From: Adineta steineri
Taxonomy: Eukaryota > Rotifera > Eurotatoria > Adinetida > Adinetidae
Direction of reading: 5' to 3'
Assembly: GCA_905250115.1 (NCBI GenBank)
Contig: CAJNOI010000002.1
Location: forward strand, 440,771-504,770
Length of the DNA stretch: 64,000 nt
How positions within the stretch are numbered: position 1 is the first letter of the stretch; every line of letters starts with the position of its first letter. A program made the position numbers and the translations under genes. Below the pieces are notes generated by a model that ran no database searches, had not been told where the DNA came from, and was given only the letters and a program-made list of their open reading frames with translations. Shown piece after piece: positions 1 to 11,640 of this stretch.

Positions 1-3000
1 GAATACGAACGAATCATAAAACTAACAACAACTTTACCTACTCAAATATTGATAAGAATGAAGGCGTTGAAACGTAGAGAGAAAAAAAAACGAAAATCAT
101 ATATTAACCTTGATTCATAATTATAAATCCTATTCAATTTCTTTCATCAAAGAAGTTGTATAAATGATGCTAAAACATGTATTACTCATTAGCAATTAGT
201 ATTTATGAATCATATAGAAGATTATCAAATATTCGTATTCAGTTTTCGATAGCTAATCTTAAAGAGCAAACATATGATATCCACTATCATTTTTGCATGA
301 TGAAACTCGATGATTGTTGAAAATAAAATAATTGCTTAGCTTTTATCATGTACTTATTTATATATAATAATAAAACTTCTTAAATAGAGTATAATTTTAC
401 TAAATTTAGATGTTATCAAGGCCTTGAAATAATAATATTTAGAAGTACTTTTATGTGTTTTTGTACTGTATATAAAAATAACTATAACATTTTCATATAA
501 GAAGAAAATAAAGTACCTGACATGAAAGAAAAAATGAAAAATATGTCGTTTTTTTGTTGTTCTAAAGAATCTCATAATGATTATATTAATGCATATTTTA
601 TCAAAACTGTTCATATGATAATCAATCATATGAATGTACAACTAGTTTTGAATTACTTATCATCAATCGTAATTCGATAAGTCTCTTCTAATGTCTAAAG
701 ATATGCATATAATACTTTGCCCTTGATATAATTGATAATACAATATATCAGTTATAAGAGAGATTTGTGTTTTTGTTCCTCCTCAAAACTAACTGTAATG
801 TCTTTCTACATGTATAAATGTCATGATTAATAATACTTTTGATAATTCACATTATTTTTAATTTGCACTTTTTTTCTTATCATTGCCTTGTGGTATTTTG
901 TATGATTCATTGAAAAATAAATTTGAAGTCTAATCACAAGAAAATCAAATCTTTCGCAATATCATAAGATGTAACATTCATCTTTTGATTAATCATTCGT
1001 ATTATTCATGTGATCAACTCGATTAAATTGTATTACATGTTAAAAAAAAACTTTTATTGCTTTTAATAGTTCTATTTCGTGATATACCAAAAAAAAACAA
1101 AGACTTTTACAATAGTTTAGATTAAAATACTTTTTTTTTATTGTTATTTTCGATCTCATATTACATATATTAGTTTGCTACGCGAAAAGAATTCTATCAA
1201 AATGATAAATTTAAAAAAAAGTGTAATCATGAAAATGAAAAGTTTCATTGAAATTCAATATAAAGACATTGAAATTTTTTTTTTCAATGAACTGAATTCA
1301 TAAGTATATTTGTTAGATTTCATAACTTCTATCTTTGTGATTCGATAAAAATTTCATTATGATCGATATTTCGCACTTCAAATTTTTTAATAATGTATAA
1401 AATAATTAAGTATAAATCATATATGCAAAAAAGAATTCTTATAGACAAATGAATCTCTTTTAAACGAAATTTCGAGTAAAAATAATACAATCAATTTAAG
1501 AAATTATTTTGCAAGATAAAAGTATTATGTAAGCAAAAAAGTACATGTAAAATAAGATATTTTTTCTCAGAAAAATCTTCCTTCAACTGAATTCCACACA
1601 TTTATTGAAAAATCATCATTTCACATGCTAGCGTAACCAGGTGGTGGGCTAACTCGGTCACGCGCAATGCTACTAGTTTAGCAACATTCTTTGTTATTTT
1701 TATCTTATATAACTTCTAGAAGAAAGCAATTGTCTTAACATATCCAAAATACTATAGTATCACTAAGAGGAAAATATTTCAGTGAAAAATAAATAAATAT
1801 ATTGTAAAGTTTACCGGTTACAAAATATATAATATCAATCATGAGTATGAATTCGAGAAATAATTCTACTAGTTTTTCTTTTGTTGGAATTCATTTTCGC
1901 AGCATAAACAATGGTAAATATTTATTTTAATGAATGAAATCCTCTTTTAATCCTTTTTTGGGTATATTGAATTAATAGAGTAAATAATATTTATTTATAC
2001 ACTAAGAAAATCATTTGCTTATTTATTCAAATTCATATCAATTGGAAAAAAACTACATTTCATTCAATAACGTATTCATTAGTAAGTTTTTCAGAGATTG
2101 AATGGTCACAATAATGAACAATATGAAATCTGACGTTTTCTTCATGTTTTGATAATAGTTTCTAGATCTATTGTCCTACAATAGTGGCCGTCGATTTTTT
2201 TGTCAACTCTGTTTTATATCAGAACGCGAGATATAAGTGGTGACATGTATTTAGGACGAAGAATACTCTTTTTCTACCTAGACTTGATATTTTATGTACA
2301 TTGTTCGTTCTAATGATATGTCGTATTTTATTAAGTACTCTGTCATCGAATTGTATTTGCTTATCATCACTAGTAATGTCTTTAGGTACTGGATATATTC
2401 ATGTAGATATATTTCAAAAGACGATATAACCAATGATTAATTATACTAGAAATGAATACAATTAGATTATATTCGTAAATCAGTACATCAATAATGAATA
2501 AAAAACTTTCTCTCATCGAGTTTTAGTAATCTCGATCATTTGGATAGAATGATGAATAATAGTTATTATTCCAATCAGCAAAAGAAATTGCAAATCAATT
2601 GAAACCATTAATAAGGACTACTATGCAAAAAAGCCCGAAAGGTTCTCATTCTAAAGCACAAACATTTGTATTTATTGATCAATTTCTTTTCAAGTCTATT
2701 TTTTTCAATATGCCTTTATGCATATAGTCGTCTTTGAAGGATTACATCTTCCTTTTCTTTCTTCTATTCAGCTTTATGTTAGTACACTTTATCCTTGCGT
2801 ATATGTGAACCCTAATATCAATATTTGATAAATACTTTCTAGTAGTACAATTATATAGAAGATTGATTATAATGTATAAAATATAAGAATAACCATATCA
2901 TTAGAGTTTTATCAAGGTAAAATACCTCTCATTTTCAATTTGTTGACCTTACTACTATTGATTATTCATGTCTATGCGGACAATTATAAATCATACAAAC

Positions 3001-5648
3001 GACGATTAGTACTTTTGTAAAGAAAATGTAAGATCTTCAACTAATATATTAAATTAAATAAATTATAGATCGATAAAGAAAAAAGATTTAAGATAAATAA
3101 AAAAATCAAATAATAGTAATATTCATAGATTAACCTTCGTATAATCGATAAAATGACTATAATGTCATAGTTTCACAATCATTCATTAGAACAAAAAGAG
3201 TTCTTATCATAAACATAATTTCTATATTTGACTTTTCATGATGATGCAATAACTTTTTCAACTAAATATAAACATTATATTTTTCTTCTATTATGATTTC
3301 AACAAATCACTATCCATAGAAAGATAGATATAGACAAACAATAAAATAACGCTTAAAGCTGACGTATTAATGATTATTTGAAAGCATCTGTTACACGTTT
3401 TTTCATATCTTTTCATTGAATAGACATTTAAGTGATCTAGTCAAATGGTATAGGCGGAACATCGTCTAACTTAACATATCAAAGATGAATTAAGCTAGAC
3501 TCTCGTTATTTTAGTTGAGTATATTTTTACAGACATGTCATTTTGTTGACTTTCTTGACCTTGGTTTTATTTCATAGTAGCAATAATCGTATACGCATAA
3601 AATTCTATGATAAAGGTGTACTTAAAGCTAGTAAACATTGATGTGTTAGTTTTCCCTCATCAGCAAAGCCTATAGAATAGATTCAATTCTATTTCTATAA
3701 AGTCTCATGAGACATATATCGTCATTGAAGACATGCAATGTATCTATTTCATATAAGTAAACACACATGCAAGTTGACCATCAATACGATCTATTGATTG
3801 TTTAGCTTTTTGACATTTATTATTAGGTATATAAACTGATACTATTCTCATATAATCGTTTCGATCTTGTAATAAATATGAAATATGCATCAAACATATG
3901 GATGAAATTTCTTTTTTCTTTGTTTAATGCTTTTCACATTAATGAGGTGAAGAAAAAGAAATCATAATTTATTGATTCATTGTGTATGTCACGTCAGCAT
4001 CATCATTTCTTCTAAAATATGTAAGACGATATGGTATACAACAGACGATAGAAATTATCAAGGATATTACAGTGGAAAGAGCAAGCAAAAAAAAAGCCGA
4101 TTCTATAGTAGTTGTAAGATATCAATGGTGACGACGATAGTAATGTCCTGTTATATGAAAGAAAAACAAGAGAGAAAAAAAAATTGCACTACTTTTTACA
4201 CCGTATGCACAACATAATATTGTACCGTTTTTTCTTTTTTGCATTCGTTGTATATGTGTAATGTTTGCCATGCATCTGCTGATGTCAAAACGAAAAGAGA
4301 AAAAAAAAGAAGAGGAAAGAGGAAAGAGAAACAAGAGAGAGAGAGATTGAAAGAAAGCGATGGGAGCGCGTTCTCAGATTGTGAAAAAAAGAAAAACGAA
4401 AAGTTCTCGACAACTGATCACAAAGACATTAGCTTGGAAGCGCACGTGTAAATGTTTGCGGTTTTGACATTTTAAGAGAAACCAAAGAACACAATCAAAT
4501 CTAATTGTTATTTATCAATTAGATAAAAATCATACGATTTGTTCATTACGACGGATTGATGGTAACTATAAACAGGTATGTTGTCAAAGACTAATTTTTT
4601 CATATAATAACAAATCATACCAGTAGACTTACTTGCTTGATTGATTCATTTTTCCCATATATAATCATTTGTCATTGAGATATATGTATATATATATACG
4701 TATAATCATGTATAGTCACATTATATGTGTTTCTTTTTTTGTTCATGGGAATATGGCTAGTATATGTCATTGATCATAATCGAAAATTTTCTTTTGTCTT
4801 GTAGCTTAAATATAGAATATAACAAAAGAACTAATGCTGATATATAATAGAAGAAATTTTTTTATGCTCAATAACTATAACTAATATGTGAAAAAGCGAC
4901 CACAGTAAATCGGTGTTTGAGGACAAGAAAACGAGTATCGTGCGTTCATTTAAAGTAGTAAATTAGTGACGCACAATTGACCAAGACAAATTAAACTTGA
5001 AGAAAAAAGAGATGCACGCGTTCGAGGTTCTCTTTTGAATAGTGTAGAAGTAGTTGTCGTATCGATATGCTGTGATAGGGTATCTTATGCGTTTGTTCCC
5101 TCTTCTTCAAAGGTTTCTTCATCTCCCATTTCTCACGCTTTACATGCAATGGTAAAATATTCTCATTGATCACTTCGTCATATGATAAAGGTGGTTACCT
5201 TCTTGTTGATCATCATTTTCTTTTATAATGTTAATGAGAATATATATGTACGTATATACATGTGGATTGTCTCAAACAATTATCTCAAATATTAGTTTTA
5301 ATAAAAAGAAAAAGGAGACGCAACTATGTAGTCTTAATACAAAAGGGATATGTTGTAGTAAATAAAAGAAAGAATAATGATAGACACATATACGTATACA
5401 ATATTACTTGCATCACTCTTAGTCGATCTAAACAGGATCAAATCACGCTGTGCTTTTCGGCTTAGTCTGCCTTGAAGCAAAATGAAAAAACAATCTTTTT
5501 TTTTCTTCAGTAGACAATAAACAAAGTTTTGATCATAAATCTCTTCATCATCTCTGTTTCTTTCTCTCTCTTTTTCTCCTCTCTTTTTGCCTTTTTTATT
5601 TATAGCTGATGATTAACATTCATCTCGTTGGTTTAGTTCTTCTTTTCG
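1..5648. other. AT-rich intergenic region without recognisable genes
   Basis: This 5.6 kb stretch is strongly AT-rich. It contains homopolymer A/T runs, a short TA-rich tract near 4680-4700 and purine-rich runs near 4290-4350. Its open frames are all under 100 codons, low in complexity, and show neither family motifs nor the codon pattern of the neighbouring genes. The last 100 bases before 5649 are pyrimidine-rich and probably hold the promoter and 5' UTR of the next gene. I see no transposon ends, tRNA or conserved domain here. Confidence 0.6.
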
Positions 5649-7355
5649 ATGAGCTATTATCATTATTCGACCATTATTATTATCATTATTGTTCTCGTCA
5701 TTAATTTGACATTTATTCAAACACTATCATCGTCAATAAGGGATAAAATCGTAGCAAAAAAGAATGATACTCCATTAAATATTCATCATCGATTATTAGA
5801 TAAAACTAGTAAAATACGCAATATTACAACATCAATTCATAATCATTTGAAACCTTCACACGATGAAGAAGAAGGCGGTGATGAAGATGATGAAGACGAG
5901 ACAAATGAACAATATGTTGAAGATTCTCCAGCAAAAGATCAGACAGCACATGTTGTTGTATTAACATCTCTATCAGGTATTTATGTTTGGTGGCCAGTGT
6001 TATTTGGTGGTGATGATTCATTTCATTTACTATTATCTCAAGAAGATGTACCACGTTTTCATGATGTAACAAGTGATGAACATGGTCATATCTATTTAAC
6101 AGCACCACATGAACGTACTGTTTATCGTTTACAATATGCTAATGGTTGGTGGATATCAAATTTTTCTAATCATTCAGTTATGAATTCAATTCGTAGTGAA
6201 ATGCCATTATTTGTTAATATTCATCATGTATCATCACTATTATATGTTTATGGTCATTCAGATATACAAACAATTGATTTACTTCAACGACCACGTGCAC
6301 GTGGTTCAGCACCATTTATGAAACGTTTACGTGAATTAAGTCCTAATTTACGTATTAGTGATTTAATTATTGATCAATTAACATCTGATGGTTATATCAT
6401 AGGTGATTCATATGGTTGGTGTACAGTTATACGATGTTCATTAAGTGTTAGTGATTGTGTATTCTTATTTAAAATTCCATCATCATATGATAATCGACCA
6501 TATCCATGTACAGCAACAATTGATTTTTCAAGTAAAATTATGTATCTCAGTTTAGAAGAAAAAATAATTGGTGTTCATCTTAATGAACAAACAAATTATG
6601 ATCGACGTTTTACTTTAACAGAAAAACGTGGTCCACGTTCAACATTAGGTTATGATGATATTTTAACATATAACAATACTATACTTTATACTGATGTTCT
6701 TCGACCACTTCTACATATTTGTACATCAATAAATTTTAATCCATGTTTAAATATATCATTAACATTTCCATCACCACAACGTACAATATTACCACTTCGT
6801 TTAAGTATTGTTCAAGCACCAAATTTTCGTCCGCCTATACTTGATGAAGAAGATGATACTGAATTACATATCAATCAATCTGATCCACATCAATCACCAT
6901 CATCTCTTATTGGTCATAATACAACTACTGCTATTCAATCACTTATTGCTGATAAAAATATGACGAAATCTTATAAACCACAAGAAGCAAGTATAAATAA
7001 TATTTGGATGCTTCTATTTGGTATTTGTCTTGGTTTACTTCTTGCTGGTTTATCATTTATGATTTATTATATTATTTGGAATAAAAATCGACCGAAAATA
7101 AAAAAACAATTACCATCAAAAAATTCAATTTCATCATCATTGAAACGAATTATTCCTGCAGAAACACCACCTCTTGTAAATACACGAAAAATAAGAAATG
7201 AATCATCGAAAAGTAAATCTTCAACACAACCATCAAGTGATTCAACATCAAATAATCTAATAGAATCACCAACATATTCAAGTACAAATGTATCAAGTGA
7301 ATGGACAACAGTTACAACTAGTTCGTCGAGTTATCGGCCAGATATTATTCTTTAA
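5649..7355 (+). CDS. unrecognised single-pass type I membrane protein
   Basis: One uninterrupted frame of 568 codons. A hydrophobic N-terminus (residues about 8-28) looks like a signal peptide. An acidic linker follows (about 70-90, E/D/G-rich), then a luminal or extracellular region of about 350 residues with regularly spaced hydrophobic and aromatic strands (for example GIYVWWP and HIYLTAP) that suggest a beta-propeller-like fold. A strong transmembrane helix lies near 454-478. The last 90 residues form a basic, then Ser/Thr-rich cytoplasmic tail. Several N-glycosylation sequons (NHS, NMT, NTT) sit before the helix, which fits the topology. It is intronless while most neighbours have many introns. 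I do not recognise the family; the propeller idea is inference. Confidence 0.75.
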   Translation: MSYYHYSTIIIIIIVLVINLTFIQTLSSSIRDKIVAKKNDTPLNIHHRLLDKTSKIRNITTSIHNHLKPSHDEEEGGDEDDEDETNEQYVEDSPAKDQTAHVVVLTSLSGIYVWWPVLFGGDDSFHLLLSQEDVPRFHDVTSDEHGHIYLTAPHERTVYRLQYANGWWISNFSNHSVMNSIRSEMPLFVNIHHVSSLLYVYGHSDIQTIDLLQRPRARGSAPFMKRLRELSPNLRISDLIIDQLTSDGYIIGDSYGWCTVIRCSLSVSDCVFLFKIPSSYDNRPYPCTATIDFSSKIMYLSLEEKIIGVHLNEQTNYDRRFTLTEKRGPRSTLGYDDILTYNNTILYTDVLRPLLHICTSINFNPCLNISLTFPSPQRTILPLRLSIVQAPNFRPPILDEEDDTELHINQSDPHQSPSSLIGHNTTTAIQSLIADKNMTKSYKPQEASINNIWMLLFGICLGLLLAGLSFMIYYIIWNKNRPKIKKQLPSKNSISSSLKRIIPAETPPLVNTRKIRNESSKSKSSTQPSSDSTSNNLIESPTYSSTNVSSEWTTVTTSSSSYRPDIIL

Positions 7356-7636
7356 TTTTTATTGTTTCTTTTCTTTTTTATTATTTTTTTAATTTTAATC
7401 TTTATGCGTTTTTCATTTTTGGCTTTTCTTTTCTTTTTTTTTGTATGTTGAACTATTTTTACCCTTTAGTTATGAAAAATAAGTTGTTTTACATTGATGT
7501 CTTTAATTTAAGAATGTTGCAAGAAACATGATGAAAAATAACACACTTATAAACACAAAAGAAAGTAAGAAAAAGGCCTTGAATTCATGGATAAAGTATT
7601 GTAAATTATTGTTAAGAATTTCGTACTTTTTTACGA

Positions 7637-7801
7637 TTACATGTCTTTCTTATCTTGATAACGACCGAATGTAGACGGTGGTTTATAACAAGATCCAACC
7701 GTTAATTTGTACATAATATAAATAGCACCAATAAGAATAAAACCAATTAAGATAAATATTGGCCATTCGAAATGAATTGTATAATCAATAGAATCAGTCA
7801 T
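7637..7801 (-). CDS. 54-residue single-pass small membrane protein
   Basis: The frame is open upstream to 7900, but the natural start is the internal ATG at 7799-7801, because the upstream part is poly-Lys/Phe and low in complexity. The 54-residue product has a short acidic N-terminus (MTDSIDYTIHFEW), one hydrophobic helix (about residues 14-33) and a short tail, CYKPPSTFGRYQDKKDM, with polar and charged residues. This is the layout of SMIM-type small integral membrane proteins, but I cannot name a family member. It lies between the 3' end of the preceding plus-strand gene and the 3' end of TUBGCP3 and could have its own short transcript. The coherent topology and a G/C content above the surroundings support it. 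Confidence 0.5.
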   Translation of the reverse strand: MTDSIDYTIHFEWPIFILIGFILIGAIYIMYKLTVGSCYKPPSTFGRYQDKKDM

Positions 7802-7995
7802 ATAAAAATCTATGTTTTTGTTTCGTTGTATTTTTTTTTTCTGGAAAAAAAGACTATTTTTAATAACACAACCCCTAACAAAATAAGAAAAAAAAATCAT
7901 TTCTGTCTACAAGGTTAGCACAAATGTGTATAAAAAAAAAGAAAAGGTAAAGAATTTTTGAGATTAACAAACATAATATACATTTTAAAAATGTT

Positions 7996-10900
7996 CTATG
8001 CTGTTGTTTTTGATGTATAAGATACTTTATAGAATTCGTTAAAGTTTAATCGAAAGCTTAAGGAACGTAATGTTATATCTGGATGTGATTTAAGTTGTTG
8101 AAGAAATTTCAATACAGCATCCTAGAACAAAAAAAAATTATATATTCGATCTTTTTCGTTTTTTTTTATCCTCATACTCGAAATGCTTTTTTAACAATAT
8201 GTAATTCACTTTTAATTGTTTTTAATTGTGGTTTAAATACAGTATGAAATCTTCGAACTTCAGCATCCTAGGAGAAAAAAACGAGAAATAAGAAAATGAA
8301 ATGATTTTTTTTTGGTCATACTGTTTCAGTATTATTTTTTGTATAAGTTCCATGATTTTGTTGTTGTTCATATGATTTTCGTGATAATAATTCATTGTCA
8401 ACAGACTGTATTAAACGTTGAATAATTGTACCAAAATTTAATATTAAATCAAATATACAACGTAATTGTTTAGCTAAATCTTGACTTGTTTCATGACCAT
8501 CAAGATGAAGACGTGTTAAAATTTTTAATAATGAATCATCATGTGCTTCAAGAATTTGTTCTAAATCTTTTGCTTCCATTAATTTATTTAATAAATCACT
8601 CCATGAACATTCAAGTACTTCAAACATTATATAATAATTAACACTTTGAACAAATTTTGTCATTTCATTTGACATTGTAAAACATGTATGTGTCATATCA
8701 GAAATTTCTAAAATACAAAGAAAGGAAAATTTAAATCTTTTTCTAGTCAATTAAAACATATAGATATTAACCTGGAATAGATGCAAATTGTCTTGATGAT
8801 TTCATTAATTGTTTCCATACACCGCATGTTGTATATTCCATACGTTTAACACGCCATAAATGATTGAATATTCTCATATATCTTAAAGAATTTTCTTCCG
8901 TAAATATTGTACGTAATGGACCATCGAATTTATAATCTAAACAACAAACATCCCAACCAAGTTCAGATGGTGAAACATACATTAAACGTAAATCAAGACG
9001 TTTTATAATATCTTCCGTTTCATATTGTGCATTTGTTACACGTATAGCTGCATCCATTAATGATTGAAGATTATGATAAAATACTTGATTTGCTGGTTTA
9101 TTTAATTCTGTTTCCATTAAATCCATTAAATATTTTATAAAATCACCTTGACCTAATAATAAATAACGTTTTATTGCTTTAAAATGATCCATCATTTGAT
9201 ATTTATCATCAAGAATTGAACGAAGATAACGTGTTGTTTCATTATAAACTGATATAATCATATCTTGAAATTCTGTTGAACGTTGTTGTTGAAATAAACT
9301 TTGTGATGATGCAGGTGTTTTTATAATTTGTAACATTGTTCGATCTTTACAAACTACACGTAAGAAATTTATAGATTTTCCTGTAATCCAAATTTTTTTT
9401 GCTTGTTCCATTGATAGAAATGATGGTATCATAGGAACACGTAATGTATATTTATCATACCATAATTTTTCTTCACTAACCATTTTATCTGTTGATACGA
9501 AAAATTCTTGATAAGGATCATTTATAATTCCATTACATATCCATTCGACAATCATATCACGTATTGGTATTGTACAATTATAAAGTAATGGATAGAGTAT
9601 TGATTGTTGTAGTGGATCACCATGTTGACTATGCATATAGAGTATTGATAAAAGTTGACCACCTTTTCTACCTAAATTTGAATAAAAATTAAATTTTTTG
9701 TTTTTTTTGATTTTTGAAATATATAACCGTGACATGTATCAGCTACAGCTGCAAGACATTTTAAACGTTGAATTGGTGTACACATCCAAACATGAAGTTT
9801 TTTTAATGAAACCATTCCCGATACATTTGTCTAAGGAATAAAGAAGAAAATTTTATGATTTTATTTGAAAGATTTATTTTCGTTTACTTGTTGTTCAATA
9901 ACAGAAATAAGTCGATGATATTCTCGTAATTCACTTGATAGATTAGCAATAAATGCTTGTGCAACAAGACTTGTTGTTGGTGTATTAATAATTTTTCGAA
10001 TTTTTTCATATAACCATCCACATTCAAGAAAACGATTTATTATTGATCGTGTACAACGATCAATACTTGTATCATTTGATGATAAACGTGGTGTTTCAAT
10101 ACCTTGCATACCAAATAAAAGTTCACGTAATATACGTGATTCATCATTATCACGTTTAATCGATGAAAGATTTTCAATTTCATTATTATTATTATTATTA
10201 TTGGTAGTAGTATTATTCATTGTTGAATAATGATTATTTGTTGTCGATAAAGAATGCTCGTCACCATTTGTATATTGAAGAAGTTTTTGTAATGATGTCG
10301 AAGATTTTATATGAGATGAATTATGTGATGTACCATTTTCTTTTGCATTAGAAGATCCTTGTTGAAGTGAAAGAAGAGAAAATGATGGAATGTCAAAGCT
10401 ACTAGCAGATGATGTTGGCATTGGACGATTTATTGAATCATGATGATGTTCAGTTGATGCTGTATCAGCTAATGCATAAAGGAATTGAAGTGTTTCAAGT
10501 CGTACTTTAAGTACTTTCTAAATAGAAAAAAATTTATATATATATTTCTATTTTCAAAAGAATTTTCTATTGGTATTCTTTACGATATAAATACTTTATA
10601 GTGTAGGAAAAGAATCATGAATGGTTAACTCTTTTTTTTTTCATTTATATTTGCAAAAAGTTCCTATGGGATATATATAAGTGCATTAGAAATGAATTCT
10701 ATATGGAAATTAAATAAGAAGCAAATCATCAAAATCAAACTTTAGTTTTTCAATGGATTGATTAATATTTCTAAAAGATTGTATTAGATGATTAAATAAA
10801 ATGTATTCCATTATTTTCAAAAAGATAAATCTATTTAATAAAAAAACTTACAAGTTTATTAAGTCGAGCATAGATTTGTCCAAAACGAAGCATCTCTTGA

Positions 10901-11257
10901 TTTCGTCCATATTTTTGAACTAGAAAAATTTTAAATAAATAAATCGAATTTATCTCGTTCGAAATATTTTATTCATACAATGTTTCCAGATTTTATCAAG
11001 TAATCGTATATCATCTTGATAAATATTTCCATGTTCACTATAAAATGATGTAGATATATTTATTTCGAAGATTATGATACAATTTGTTTAACTTACGAAT
11101 GAAGTAAATGCGAAACTGTATTAACAGTTTTATCCAAAATATCTATAAGATTATAAATAAATTAAAAATCATTCTTATAATATTCAATCATACCAGGTTT
11201 ATTATCACAATAACAGAGACATAGATTTTTGATCAGCGCTAATTGTGAACCAGCCAT
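7996..11257 (-). CDS. TUBGCP3: gamma-tubulin complex component 3 (GCP3)
   Basis: Spc97/Spc98 family protein of the gamma-tubulin ring complex, which nucleates microtubules. Ten exons in transcript order: 11257-11194, 11142-11097, 11037-10979, 10919-10852, 10517-9888, 9830-9728, 9671-8772, 8707-8322, 8267-8178, 8121-7996. They join in frame to 823 codons; human GCP3 is about 907. Diagnostic GCP3 segments are KYTLRVPMIPSF, GKSINFLR, RRYLLLGQGDFI (here KRYLLLGQGDFIKYLMDL), the GWD...LDY...DGPL block, YYIMFEVLECSW near the C-terminal gamma-tubulin-binding domain, and the terminal LSFRLNFNEFYK. The N-terminal GRIP1-like part is less conserved and has an Asn/Ser-rich linker. The start ATG at 11257 opens a short first exon. 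The gene is divergent from ALIX and probably shares its promoter region. Confidence 0.95.
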
Positions 11258-11640
11258 AGTTGCTGGAAGAAGTAGAACTACACTACAGTATGGATGAATG
11301 ATACTTGACAAACACTCAATGACTCATCAAATGAAATATGATTAGTAATTTTTTATCTATTTTAAATTTCTAATTATTTCTTCTAATATTTCTATCTATT
11401 CAGATATTTTTCTTCTTGAAATTTTCATAATTGGCCATCTATTATATTTTTCACTTTGTCATTGGTTAGAAGTCATTATGACTCATTGTTGATTGTTTGA
11501 ATAAGAAGATGACGACCGACCGACGCTTTATATTTACATGCCATTCAGTTTTTACTCTTTCTCAAACATTATTATTTTTATTCATAATGTAATAAAATAG
11601 TTCTTTCTTTTTTTTTCACTTACAGAAAATTAATTAAAGT
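11258..11640. promoter_or_regulatory. shared head-to-head promoter region of TUBGCP3 and ALIX
   Basis: The two start codons face away from each other across 383 bp, so this interval must hold both 5' UTRs and transcription starts. No clean TATA box is visible on either strand. The stretch just before the ALIX start is T-rich and ends in a CACTTACAG-like element that could be a splice or trans-splice acceptor (about 11618-11626). Bidirectional control is inferred from geometry only. Confidence 0.5.

Noticed and set aside
1628-1685. tRNA-like A-box (GGGCTAACTCGG) in a locally G/C-richer patch
   Set aside because: No B-box at the expected distance and no cloverleaf can be drawn; too weak for a tRNA or SINE call.
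3972-4451. overlapping open frames on both strands
   Set aside because: Lys/Arg/Glu- or Phe/Ser-rich by composition, arising from a purine-rich tract; no motifs or splice context.
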